NCBI GenBank assembly: GCA_020718315.1
Contig: DYSK01000050.1
Location: 1-13,192 of the forward strand
Direction of reading: 5' to 3'
DNA length: 13,192 nucleotides
From: Draconibacterium orientale
Lineage (GTDB): Bacteria; Bacteroidota; Bacteroidia; Bacteroidales; UBA12170
Below, piece after piece: positions 6,010 through 13,190 of this stretch (positions are counted from its first letter, which is position 1; the number at the start of each line of letters is the position of its first letter). The notes below the pieces were generated by a model. The model had not been told where the DNA came from and searched no databases. It saw only the letters and a list, made by a program, of their open reading frames with translations. The translations under genes and the position numbers were made by a program.

Positions 6010-8364
6010 TTATTTGACAATGCGCAGCTTTGCAAATCGCAAAAGCAATTGTTTTTCTCCAATTTCGTCGAAAAGCACGAATGCCGTTTTGTTGCTTCCA
6101 ATGCCTTCAATTTTAATGATTTCGCCTTTCCCAAAACGTTGGTGCTCCACCAGCATTTTTTCTTTCAATTCCTCAATGGAAGCGCCAACAAAGTTCAGAT
6201 TTGGTCGGTTTGTAATTTCGGAATCTTTGCTTTGAATCTTGGTATATTTTGGCGCTGTAGATTCGTTGTCTTGAATAGATGTGCGTGTTTGTGGGCTCGA
6301 AAACCGCGTCGAAGTTTTTGGTTTGTAAGGATTGGGATTCGAGGCAGACCCTGAATACGTTTTTTTTATGTTCGAACTGGCCAAATATTTTTCTTCGATT
6401 TCTTCCAAAAAGCGACTTGGTTCCGAAAAAGTAAGATTGCCCCAACGAAATCGGCTCTCTGCGTAAGACATAACTACTTTCTTTTCGGCTCGTGTAAGGG
6501 CAACATAAAACAAACGCCTTTCTTCTTCCAAATCGGCGCGCGAGCCAATGGATTGGATAGAAGGAAATAAATTCTCTTCCAATCCAACGATGGAAACATA
6601 CGGAAATTCCAATCCTTTGGCTTGATGAATGGTCATCAACGAAACTTTTTCTATTTTTTCGTCCTCTTTTTCGTCTGCATCGGTCAGCAGAGCGATGTCT
6701 TGCATAAAGGCTGTCAAATTTTTTAAACTCTCTTCGTCTTGTATTTCATTATTTTCTTTCGCAACAAACTCCATCATTCCATTTAGGAGTGCTTCTATGT
6801 TTTCGTATTTGCTTATTCCTTCGGGTGTTTTATCCGATTGGAGATTCGAAATCAATCCCGAGGCGCGCGCAATTTTACTGCCCAAATCATAGGCGTTTAA
6901 AATCTCTATTTCGGATTGAAAGCTTTGAATCATGATCACAAACTCTCTTATCTTTTTTTGCGTGCCCGCATTGATCCCAAGATTGTTTTGTGGCAGATCG
7001 CAAAGAATATCCCAATACCCTTTTTCCAGACGAGCGGCTTCGGTAGTAATCAATTCTAAAGTAGTTTTTCCGATTCCTCGAGCGGGGAAATTGATAATTC
7101 TGTTAAACGCTTCGTTGTCTTTTGGATTAATCGTTAAACGAAAATAGGCCAAAATATCTTTAATTTCTTTCCGTTTATAAAACGATAAGCCGCCAAAAAT
7201 CCGATAGGGGATATTTAGTTTTCTCAGGGCTTCTTCCAAGGAGCGCGATTGGGCATTGGTTCGATACAAGATGGCAAAATCGGTGTTTTTTGCTTGACGA
7301 TTCATTTTATCTTCAAAGATCTGCTGAGCAATCAGCCGTCCTTCTTCCAAATCCGACGATGCTTTGATGAGCTGAATCAGTTCGCCCGATTCGTTGGCCG
7401 TCCATACAGTTTTAAAAATTTGATCTTTATTATTGTGAATCAACGAATTGGCTGCATTAACTATGATTTGAGTCGATCGGTAGTTTTGTTCCAGTTTCAC
7501 AATTTGTGCATCGGGATAGTCTTTTTGGAAGTTTAGAATATTTTTGATATTCGCTCCTCGAAAGGCATAAATGCTCTGAGCATCGTCGCCAACAACACAA
7601 ATATTCTCGTTGGTGGCAGCCAATCGTTTTACAATTAAGTATTGAGAATAATTGGTGTCCTGATACTCATCGACCAGTATAAATTTAAATTTCTGTTGAT
7701 ATTTGTAGAGTACATCTGGGAAATTGTGCAGCAAAACATTTGTTTTGAAGAGTAAGTCGTCAAAATCCATAGCTGCTGCTTGGGTCAAGCGTTTTTGATA
7801 AATGGTATAAATTAGTCCCAGACTAGGTTTCCCTGCTTTTTTGTCGTCCGAAATAGTTTCCTCATTTTGGTTGTATCCTGCCGGCGATATCAGATTGTTT
7901 TTTGCATCCGAAATGCGTCCAAGAATCAAAGAAGCTTGATATATCTTTGGATCGAGATTGAGCTCTTTTACAATTGTTTTGATTAAATTTTTTGCATCGT
8001 CGGTGTCGTAGATTGTAAAATTGGATGGAAATCCAAGTTTATCTGCTTCGGCTCTTAGAATACGGGCAAAAACTGAATGGAAAGTTCCCATCCAAACATT
8101 TCGAGCTTCCCGAAATCCAACCAATTCGCCAATTCTATTTTTCATTTCTCGGGCGGCTTTGTTCGTGAAAGTCAAGGCCAGAATATGAAATGCATCGACG
8201 CCCAATTGCAAGAGATAGGCAATTCGGTAGGTGAGCACGCGCGTTTTTCCGGATCCTGCGCCCGCTATAACCATTACCGGACCATCCGTTTTGCTAACGG
8301 CTATCTGCTGTTCTGTGTTTAAACCTGCGAATAATGGATTCAAAACAATGGAATTGGAAAGCAA
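6010..8364 (-). CDS. uvrD: ATP-dependent DNA helicase, PcrA/UvrD family (SF1A)
   Basis: This is a 3'-5' DNA translocase/helicase that acts in nucleotide excision and mismatch repair and in removing proteins from DNA. All SF1A motifs are intact: Q motif LNTEQQIAV (15-23), Walker A GAGSGKT (35-41), Ia TFTNKAA (65-71), II VDEYQDT (231-237), III GDDAQSIYAFRGA (259-271), IV QNYRS (293-297), V TIHQAKGLEFP (578-588) and VI ALTRAEK (622-628). A linker rich in Ser, Thr and Pro (about 665-725) joins a C-terminal Tudor-like segment (EHQRFGKGEII to LLLRFAKLRI). In PcrA/UvrD that segment is known to contact RNA polymerase. The 784-residue length is typical. There is no ATG near the start. The frame opens at TTG 8364, but this TTG is part of a TACTTTTG promoter element, so the TTG at 8343 (MNPLFAGLNTEQQ) is the more likely start. 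Residue numbers here count from 8364. The upstream neighbour on the same strand is the Dus gene. Confidence 0.95.
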   Translation of the reverse strand: MLSNSIVLNPLFAGLNTEQQIAVSKTDGPVMVIAGAGSGKTRVLTYRIAYLLQLGVDAFHILALTFTNKAAREMKNRIGELVGFREARNVWMGTFHSVFARILRAEADKLGFPSNFTIYDTDDAKNLIKTIVKELNLDPKIYQASLILGRISDAKNNLISPAGYNQNEETISDDKKAGKPSLGLIYTIYQKRLTQAAAMDFDDLLFKTNVLLHNFPDVLYKYQQKFKFILVDEYQDTNYSQYLIVKRLAATNENICVVGDDAQSIYAFRGANIKNILNFQKDYPDAQIVKLEQNYRSTQIIVNAANSLIHNNKDQIFKTVWTANESGELIQLIKASSDLEEGRLIAQQIFEDKMNRQAKNTDFAILYRTNAQSRSLEEALRKLNIPYRIFGGLSFYKRKEIKDILAYFRLTINPKDNEAFNRIINFPARGIGKTTLELITTEAARLEKGYWDILCDLPQNNLGINAGTQKKIREFVIMIQSFQSEIEILNAYDLGSKIARASGLISNLQSDKTPEGISKYENIEALLNGMMEFVAKENNEIQDEESLKNLTAFMQDIALLTDADEKEDEKIEKVSLMTIHQAKGLEFPYVSIVGLEENLFPSIQSIGSRADLEEERRLFYVALTRAEKKVVMSYAESRFRWGNLTFSEPSRFLEEIEEKYLASSNIKKTYSGSASNPNPYKPKTSTRFSSPQTRTSIQDNESTAPKYTKIQSKDSEITNRPNLNFVGASIEELKEKMLVEHQRFGKGEIIKIEGIGSNKTAFVLFDEIGEKQLLLRFAKLRIVK

Positions 8365-8369
8365 AAGTA
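8362..8369 (-). promoter_or_regulatory. -7 element (TACTTTTG) for uvrD
   Basis: The minus strand reads TACTTTTGC, the same nine bases found ahead of the DUF4290 gene. It overlaps the outermost TTG start of the helicase frame. A start site 5-9 nt downstream would give a leader of roughly 10-14 nt to the TTG at 8343. No convincing -33 TTG is visible. Confidence 0.45.
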
Positions 8370-8437
8370 CTGGTTTTCATGCGGACTGAATAATTCTTTA
8401 ATTTGAAATTATCAACAATTTTAAAACCTTTGAAGAC

Positions 8438-9427
8438 TCATAAGGATTTGATAAATGCAAATTCCTGTTTTGGTTTCAGTCCGGCGCGCCAAGTGGCTTT
8501 TTCGCGAATTTCGTCGGTGAGTTTGATGAAATTTTCTATATTGCTGGCCCTCGAAAGCTGATAAAAATAAGATTCGGGATTTTCGAAAGCTTGCGAAAAA
8601 TAACGCCAATATTCTTTTAATTTATTCAACTGATTGTTTGGCCGCTCGCGATGAGTACAAATCTGATTCACCAATTCGGCATGGAAAAGCCAAAAGCGGG
8701 AGAGTTCGGTTTTTACCCAATCGGTTTCTTGTCGTTTGATGATCTCGGGCAAAAAAGGTGAAAAAAGAACGCCACGTCCGAGCATCCAACGCTCGATAGT
8801 AGGAAAGCGGTTTTTCAACCGATTAAAACTGTCCAAATCGAAAATATCGCCACTGTACACAATGGGCGCTTTGGCATTTTTTACACACCAAGCAAAAGTC
8901 TCCAGATTTACTGCGCCATCGTACATCTGTGTTCCAATTCGTGGATGGATAATCAATTCTTTTAAGGGAAATTGGTTGAGAACAGGAAGCAGTTCTTTTA
9001 TCTCATTGGCCGATTCATTGCCCAAACGTATTTTCAACGAAATTTTATTTGGCAAATCGTTGAACAACTTTTCGAGCAACATTTCAACCATTTCAGGATA
9101 TGCCAAAATTCCTGCACCTCTTATTTTTTTGCGGATGCTAGCAATAGGGCAGCCCATATTTATATTTAGCGTGTCGTATCCATAATCGTAAAGGTAGTTG
9201 GCAATTGGGCTGATTTCGCGTGCGCTTTTTCCCAAAACCTGCGGATCAACGGGCATTGTTTCGTTGTTTTCTTTCCACAAATCATAAATGCGACGGTGTT
9301 TTATCTGCTCGCCCAATCCGGAGGGAATAAATGGAGCAATGCTTTTGTCGATTCCGCTAAAATGCCTCGCATACGCATTTCGAAAGTAAAAATCGGTATA
9401 TCCTTGCATTGGAGCTAGAAAGATCAT
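8438..9427 (-). CDS. tRNA-dihydrouridine synthase family protein
   Basis: The Dus family reduces specific uridines in the D-loop of tRNA to dihydrouridine, using FMN and NADPH. The 329-residue protein opens with the FMN-barrel signature FLAPMQGYTD (3-12). Gln63 (DPQVLG), the catalytic-loop Cys93 in INMGCPIASIRKKIRGAG, Lys132 in LKIRLG, His161 in IIHPRIGTQMYDG and the phosphate-binding MLGRGVLFSP (215-224) all fall where the family has its conserved residues. The C-terminal ~90 residues are helical and contain ELSRFWLFHAELV and LNKLKEYWRYFSQAF, resembling the C-terminal helical domain of DusC more than that of DusB. I did not assign a subfamily. The start ATG at 9427 is directly followed by the beta-barrel signature, leaving no room for a later start. 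It is divergent from the OmpA-like gene, and 73 bp separate its stop from the longest uvrD frame. Confidence 0.93.
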   Translation of the reverse strand: MIFLAPMQGYTDFYFRNAYARHFSGIDKSIAPFIPSGLGEQIKHRRIYDLWKENNETMPVDPQVLGKSAREISPIANYLYDYGYDTLNINMGCPIASIRKKIRGAGILAYPEMVEMLLEKLFNDLPNKISLKIRLGNESANEIKELLPVLNQFPLKELIIHPRIGTQMYDGAVNLETFAWCVKNAKAPIVYSGDIFDLDSFNRLKNRFPTIERWMLGRGVLFSPFLPEIIKRQETDWVKTELSRFWLFHAELVNQICTHRERPNNQLNKLKEYWRYFSQAFENPESYFYQLSRASNIENFIKLTDEIREKATWRAGLKPKQEFAFIKSL

Positions 9428-9449
9428 ATTATGGATTTAATTAATCAAA

Positions 9450-9457
9450 CAAAAATA
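9450..9457 (-). promoter_or_regulatory. Possible -7 element (TATTTTTG) for the Dus gene
   Basis: TATTTTTG on the minus strand lies 22 nt before the ATG, giving a short leader of about 15 nt. I see no TTG at the -33 distance. It shares the ~115-bp divergent intergenic region with the promoter of the OmpA-like gene. Confidence 0.38.
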
Positions 9458-9485
9458 CATTCTATTTCTTTTCTTTTGAAAGGAA

Positions 9486-9513
9486 TTGAAAATGGAATCA
9501 TTTTCGTAATTTG
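9486..9513 (+). promoter_or_regulatory. Possible promoter for the PorE-like/exosortase cluster
   Basis: TTG (9486-9488), 18 nt, then TAATTTG (9507-9513). The spacing suits the Bacteroidota -33/-7 pattern, but the -7 element is one base shorter than TAnnTTTG. The ATG of the OmpA-like gene follows 29 nt later. As no other clear promoter precedes the exosortase gene, this may drive the whole plus-strand cluster. Confidence 0.35.
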
Positions 9514-9542
9514 GATGAATATTTAAAAATCAGAAGTTCATT

Positions 9543-11504
9543 ATGCTTCCCATTTTTTATAAAATATGCTTGGCGATTTTCTTCACTTTGGTGAGTTTAG
9601 ATGCATTTTCTCAAGACTGCGATTCCAAACCGAACAATCGCGCCGAAGCGATGAATAAGCAAGCTCAGTTTTATTTGGCAAAAGGACAAATTGGTCAAGC
9701 TCAAAACCTGCTTGTGGAGCTTATTCAAGCTTATCCTCGCTTTTCAAAAGGCTATATGACTTATGGGGAGTTTCACCTTCAAGATTATCGATCAGAAACT
9801 TCCAAAGCAGTTGTATGTTTTAAAAAAGCACTTGATATTTGTGCCGACAGCAGCCACAAAGCGAATTTTTATTTGGGAAAAATTTATTTTGGTTTGCACG
9901 ATTTTGATCAAGCTCTTTTTTATTTCGATCAATTTATTTCAAAGCCAGTCTATTGCTCAAAAGAAGATTTTACTGAGGCTACGGTTTTTCTTAATTTTTC
10001 GCGTGTAAGTATCGATTTGCTTGCTCATCCCGTTTCTTTCCATCCCGTCAAAGTGAACGGTATTTCTTCCAAAAACGATGAATATTTGCCTTTCATTTCG
10101 GCCGACGATGAATTTGCATTGTACACTCGACGACGCTATACCTTGGTTGATAAAGGCTTCGATTCGGAATACCAAGAAATTGAAACCTTCAATTACAGCC
10201 TACGTCAAACCAATGGCGATTTTGATCAAGGTTTTCCAATGCCCTATCCTTTCAACCGAAATCCAAACGAAGGCGCACCAAGTTTAACCATCGATAACAA
10301 TCATCTTTACTATACATTGTGTGTTGTTGATCCCAAAACCAAATACCTGAATTGCGATATTATGCATTCTTTTTTCAACGGTAAAATCTGGTCGGATCCA
10401 AAAAGTCTTGGACAAAATATCAATAATCCAAACACATGGGAATCACAACCTAGTATTGATGCCTCGGGCGAATTGCTTTATTTTTCGAGCAATCGGGAAG
10501 GCGGTTTTGGTGGATACGATTTGTACAAGACCTATAAGTTGACAGATAGGAGCTGGAGCAACCCAATCAATCTTGGTCCAACAATCAATACTTCAGGACA
10601 CGAAAAATCGCCTTTTATACATTCCGATAGTCAGACTTTGTATTTTTCATCTGATGGAATTCCGGGTTTGGGCGGTTTCGATATTTTTTATACCCGATTG
10701 GATAGTTCCAATCAATTCGAAAAGCCCCTGAATATTGGTTATCCTATCAATTCTTTTGAAGACGATTTGGGTTTTTTTGTGAGTACAGATGGTTATTATG
10801 GTTATTATGCTTCGAATCGTTTTGACGAAAATAGGAGTTGGAACCTCTATTCTTTTCAACTTTACGAAAAAGCCAAACCGCAAAAAGTGTTATTTATAAA
10901 AGGAAATATCAGTCAGGAAGATGCTCATCTGCCTTCACGTGCAAAGGTGGAGATAAAAAATCTAAATACCCGAACAACAAAAGAAATTCCGGTGGACTCG
11001 ATAAGCGGCCGATATGTGGCGGTTCTGATCTTTCGCGACGATATGTTGTTGACTGTCAAGAAAAAAGGATTTGTTTTGGAATCAAAATTCATTGGCACAA
11101 CAGATAGCATTTTCAAAAAACCTGCCGTAGTAAATGTGCAGATACAACCCATTGAAGTAGGTCAATCGTACGAAATACACGATATTTATTTCGAAAGCAA
11201 TTCTGCTGATCTTACGCCAAATTCGCTGGAAGTTATTCGGGAATTTTTCATTTTTCTTCAGAACAATCCGGGATTACACATCGAAATACAAGGCCATACC
11301 GATTTTATTGGCAACGAACAAGCCAATTTGATTTTGTCGGAAAACAGAGCAAAAGCGGTTTATGAATCTCTCGTTCAGCTTGGTATAGACCAAAATAGAT
11401 TGCTGTACAAAGGCTTTGGTGAGAGTGTTCCCATTGCTGATAACAATACCTCTTTCGGACGAAGTAAGAACCGGCGGACTGTTTTTATTGTAATGGAAAA
11501 ATAG
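9543..11504 (+). CDS. PorE-like TPR / beta-propeller / OmpA-type peptidoglycan-binding protein
   Basis: This 653-residue exported protein has a signal peptide at 1-23 (cleavage near AFS-QD). Helical TPR-like repeats follow at about 31-135 (KGQIGQAQNLL, GKIYFGLHDFDQALFYF). WD40-like PD40 propeller blades lie at about 180-440; clear ones are ESQPSIDASGELLYFSSNRE (300-319), followed by GGYDLY, and KSPFIHSDSQTLYFSSD (355-371), followed by GGFDIF. Next come a carboxypeptidase-regulatory-like domain (about 447-535, with SGRYVAVL) and an OmpA C-terminal domain (about 546-653). That domain keeps GHTD (584-587) and LSENRA (598-603), whose Asp587 and Arg602 bind diaminopimelate of peptidoglycan. This domain order is that of PorE, a type IX secretion factor of Porphyromonas gingivalis. 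Many paralogues share it, so a secretion role is unproven. PorE is a lipoprotein, but here no Leu-X-Gly/Ser/Ala-Cys lipobox is seen. The ATG at 9543 immediately precedes the signal peptide. The exosortase gene follows after 37 bp. Confidence 0.9.
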   Translation: MLPIFYKICLAIFFTLVSLDAFSQDCDSKPNNRAEAMNKQAQFYLAKGQIGQAQNLLVELIQAYPRFSKGYMTYGEFHLQDYRSETSKAVVCFKKALDICADSSHKANFYLGKIYFGLHDFDQALFYFDQFISKPVYCSKEDFTEATVFLNFSRVSIDLLAHPVSFHPVKVNGISSKNDEYLPFISADDEFALYTRRRYTLVDKGFDSEYQEIETFNYSLRQTNGDFDQGFPMPYPFNRNPNEGAPSLTIDNNHLYYTLCVVDPKTKYLNCDIMHSFFNGKIWSDPKSLGQNINNPNTWESQPSIDASGELLYFSSNREGGFGGYDLYKTYKLTDRSWSNPINLGPTINTSGHEKSPFIHSDSQTLYFSSDGIPGLGGFDIFYTRLDSSNQFEKPLNIGYPINSFEDDLGFFVSTDGYYGYYASNRFDENRSWNLYSFQLYEKAKPQKVLFIKGNISQEDAHLPSRAKVEIKNLNTRTTKEIPVDSISGRYVAVLIFRDDMLLTVKKKGFVLESKFIGTTDSIFKKPAVVNVQIQPIEVGQSYEIHDIYFESNSADLTPNSLEVIREFFIFLQNNPGLHIEIQGHTDFIGNEQANLILSENRAKAVYESLVQLGIDQNRLLYKGFGESVPIADNNTSFGRSKNRRTVFIVMEK

Positions 11505-11541
11505 ATGAATAGTTTTTTTAAATTAGCGGAAATTTAGTGCG

Positions 11542-12111
11542 ATGAATAAACTGTACGAACTCGTTTACAATTTCCTTAAACCACATAAACTTCATCCGCT
11601 GCTCGATGTGAGTCTTTTTATCGCTTTGACCTTGATAATACATTTCGTGTATCGGTATTGGGCTACAGTTGAGTATTTTCCAATTCAAGGAGCTATGCTC
11701 AAAGCGCACGATTTTTTGACCACTCAGGTATTTGTTCAAAGCGAATGGTTTATCCGCAGCGTTTTGAAAATGGAGATTACCAGTGTAAACCAAACGATGT
11801 ATTGGCCTAATCAAGGATATATTGTCATAAATCATGGCTGTTCTGGATTGAAACAAATTCTACAGATAAGTCTGCTTTTTTTGATTTTTCCGGGATCATG
11901 GAAACACAAGCTTTGGTTTATTCCAATGGGAATTGTGGTGATACATCTTGTGAATGTTTTTCGAATTATTGGCTTAGCCGAAGTACTTGTTCATTTTCCG
12001 AAATATTGGGATTTTAGTCATGATAATCTATTTCGTCCGTTTTTCTACGTTGTGATTTTTGGATTGTGGGTTATCTGGGTCGAAAAATTTCTTCGCATTC
12101 AAAAGAAATGA
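11542..12111 (+). CDS. Exosortase/archaeosortase family protein (minimal form)
   Basis: This 189-residue polytopic membrane protein has probable transmembrane helices near 22-40, 105-118, 124-150 and 167-184. The family triad is visible: Cys100 in INHGCSGLKQ, Arg141 in LVNVFRIIG and His160 in FSHDNLFRP. Exosortases are membrane proteases or transpeptidases thought to recognise a C-terminal sorting tripartite signal (short motif, transmembrane segment, basic tail) and to anchor or process the protein during export. Bacteroidota carry several short subfamilies; I cannot tell which one this is. No protein with such a C-terminal signal is complete in this window. The neighbouring OmpA-like protein ends in FIVMEK without a membrane segment, so it is not an obvious substrate. 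The ATG at 11542 is 37 bp after the upstream stop with no clear promoter, and its stop overlaps a candidate small ORF by ATGA, so it is probably in an operon. Confidence 0.87.
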   Translation: MNKLYELVYNFLKPHKLHPLLDVSLFIALTLIIHFVYRYWATVEYFPIQGAMLKAHDFLTTQVFVQSEWFIRSVLKMEITSVNQTMYWPNQGYIVINHGCSGLKQILQISLLFLIFPGSWKHKLWFIPMGIVVIHLVNVFRIIGLAEVLVHFPKYWDFSHDNLFRPFFYVVIFGLWVIWVEKFLRIQKK

Positions 12112-12197
12112 TTGGCCAATATGAGCAAGCGCCAAAAGTAAGCGCCAAAAACTGGAAACACAGATTATATGATCAAGAATTTATATATTTGCTTTGA
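12108..12197 (+). CDS. Candidate 29-residue small ORF between the exosortase and lipid kinase genes
   Basis: The frame begins at the ATG at 12108, which overlaps the exosortase stop as ATGA. It ends with the TGA at 12195-12197, which overlaps the ATG of the lipid kinase as TGATG. The peptide starts MIGQYEQAPKVSAK, continues NWKHRLYDQE and ends FIYLL. It is a polar, basic-leaning peptide with a hydrophobic end, no signal peptide and no full membrane span. I recognise no family. Both overlaps are of the kind used for translational coupling, which is the main support. Against it, an open frame of 29 codons is not rare by chance, and the region also contains a 13-bp imperfect direct repeat (AAGCGCCAAAA at 12127 and 12140) and a possible promoter element. 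Confidence 0.35.
   Translation: MIGQYEQAPKVSAKNWKHRLYDQEFIYLL
12127..12150 (+). repeat. Short direct repeat, AAGCGCCAAAA twice at 13-bp period
   Basis: Two perfect copies of the 11-mer AAGCGCCAAAA lie at 12127-12137 and 12140-12150, separated by GT. They sit in the 85-bp interval between the exosortase stop and the kinase start. This could be a slippage duplication or a protein-binding site. The period is not a multiple of three, so it is not a repeat of the small peptide. Confidence 0.5.
12184..12191 (+). promoter_or_regulatory. Possible -7 element (TATATTTG) immediately before the lipid kinase gene
   Basis: TATATTTG matches TAnnTTTG and ends 5 nt before the ATG at 12197. No TTG is present at the expected -33 spacing. 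If it is used, the kinase message would be leaderless or nearly so. If the kinase is read through from the exosortase gene, the match is chance. Confidence 0.25.
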
Positions 12198-13135
12198 TGG
12201 AAACAAATGAAATAAAATGGGGAGTCATTGTAAATCCCAACGCCGGAAGCGGAAAATGCCAAAAAAACTGGCCTACCATTCAAAAACTTATAAAACGCGC
12301 CAAAATAGAATTTGATGCCGAACACACGGAAAGAAAAGGTCATGCCATTGAATTGACGCATCAATTCTTGGAAAAAGGATATCGCAAAATTATTGTGGTG
12401 GGTGGTGACGGTACGCTAAACGAAGTAGTAAACGGCATTTTCCATCATCAATCACTCGATCCAAAAGAAGTTACATTGGCCATGGTTCCGGTAGGAACTG
12501 GCAACGATTGGTGTCGTACATTTGGTGTTCCCGACAAATACATCGATGCAATTAAGTTGATTCGGGATGAAAAAACGGTCATTCAAGACATTGGCTTGGT
12601 CGATTTTCATAACAACGGATTTCCTCAACGTTATTTTGCCAATGTGGCAGGAATTGGTTTTGATGCGAGTGTGGCACATGCAGCCAACAAACTGAAAGAT
12701 CAAGGAAAAGGAAATGCATTGAGCTATATGATTATTTTGCTTAAAACATTGTTGAAATACAATTCCAAGTATATGCAACTGAGTGTTGGCGAAAAAGAGT
12801 TTAAAGAACGTATGTTTAGCATCAGTATCGGTATTGGAAAATACAATGGCGGCGGAATGAAACAATTGCCAAATGCCATTCCGAATGATGGTTTGTTGGA
12901 TGCAACAATTATCAAAAAAATAAGCAAATGGACAGTTATTAAGGAGCTGAAAGGCTTGTACGACGGCTCATTTATTACGCATCCACGCATCGAAGCACTT
13001 CAAAGCAATCAAATCTATTTTGCCGAAAATCAATTGGAAGTGGAAACAGATGGCGAATCAGTTGGCGAAGGGCCACGAAATTTTTCGATTTTGCCAAAGG
13101 CTTTGCGTGTGGTGGGCTCGTTTAAAGCCGACTAA
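12197..13135 (+). CDS. YegS/DgkB-type lipid kinase (diacylglycerol kinase catalytic domain)
   Basis: This 312-residue protein belongs to the soluble or membrane-associated lipid kinases that phosphorylate diacylglycerol or a related lipid with ATP. The nucleotide-binding elements are intact: NPNAGSGK (13-20), VVGGDGTLNEVVNG (67-80) and VPVGTGNDWCR (97-107). The second domain carries FANVAGIGFDA (147-157), GKYNGGGMKQLPNAIPNDG (214-232, with the Asp of PNDGLLD at 231) and the closing ETDGE (283-287), which fits the metal and catalytic-acid region of the family. There are no transmembrane helices. The substrate cannot be told from sequence; candidates are diacylglycerol recycling or sphingolipid-type substrates known in Bacteroidota. 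The ATG at 12197 is preferred over the TTG one codon earlier, since the nucleotide-binding strand starts 8 residues later. It overlaps the stop of the upstream small ORF by one base and converges with a gene at the right edge. Confidence 0.93.
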   Translation: METNEIKWGVIVNPNAGSGKCQKNWPTIQKLIKRAKIEFDAEHTERKGHAIELTHQFLEKGYRKIIVVGGDGTLNEVVNGIFHHQSLDPKEVTLAMVPVGTGNDWCRTFGVPDKYIDAIKLIRDEKTVIQDIGLVDFHNNGFPQRYFANVAGIGFDASVAHAANKLKDQGKGNALSYMIILLKTLLKYNSKYMQLSVGEKEFKERMFSISIGIGKYNGGGMKQLPNAIPNDGLLDATIIKKISKWTVIKELKGLYDGSFITHPRIEALQSNQIYFAENQLEVETDGESVGEGPRNFSILPKALRVVGSFKAD

Positions 13136-13136
13136 C

Positions 13137-13190
13137 TCAACACTCGATTCGCAGAACTTTTTTTGTGTTTTCTGTTACTTTAAACCGGTT
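13137..13190 (-). CDS. Probable 3' end of a minus-strand gene (truncated at window edge)
   Basis: Reading inward from the right edge on the minus strand, one frame is open for 17 codons and stops with TGA at 13139-13137. It gives NRFKVTENTKKVLRIEC, a peptide that looks like a normal charged protein C-terminus. The other two frames stop much sooner. If real, the gene ends 1 nt from the convergent lipid kinase stop, in keeping with the compact convergent pair at the left edge. The product cannot be named from so few residues, and an open frame this short can occur by chance. Confidence 0.4.
   Translation of the reverse strand, partial: NRFKVTENTKKVLRIEC

Noticed and set aside
5949..6134. 62-codon N-terminal extension of the DUF4290 frame
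   Set aside because: It overlaps the uvrD 3' end and the TACTTTTG element, is Cys/Phe-rich without family resemblance, and the DUF4290 domain starts right at the ATG at 5948.
8297..8380. 28-codon minus-strand frame starting at the ATG at 8380, out of frame with uvrD
   Set aside because: It starts upstream of the likely -7 box, so it would not be in that transcript, and it is rich in residues unlike a real start. A frameshift in uvrD is not needed, because the helicase motifs begin downstream in a single frame.
8736..9185. 149-codon plus-strand frame antisense to the Dus gene
   Set aside because: The Dus gene in the opposite frame has all its family motifs, and this frame has no motif or plausible start context.
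11470..11504. PEP-CTERM-like sorting signal at the end of the OmpA-like protein
   Set aside because: The protein ends in the last strand of the OmpA domain (RRTVFIVMEK), with no motif, transmembrane helix or basic tail.
11505..11537. 10-codon ORF between the OmpA-like and exosortase genes
   Set aside because: It is too short, does not overlap the next start and runs through an AT-rich spacer.
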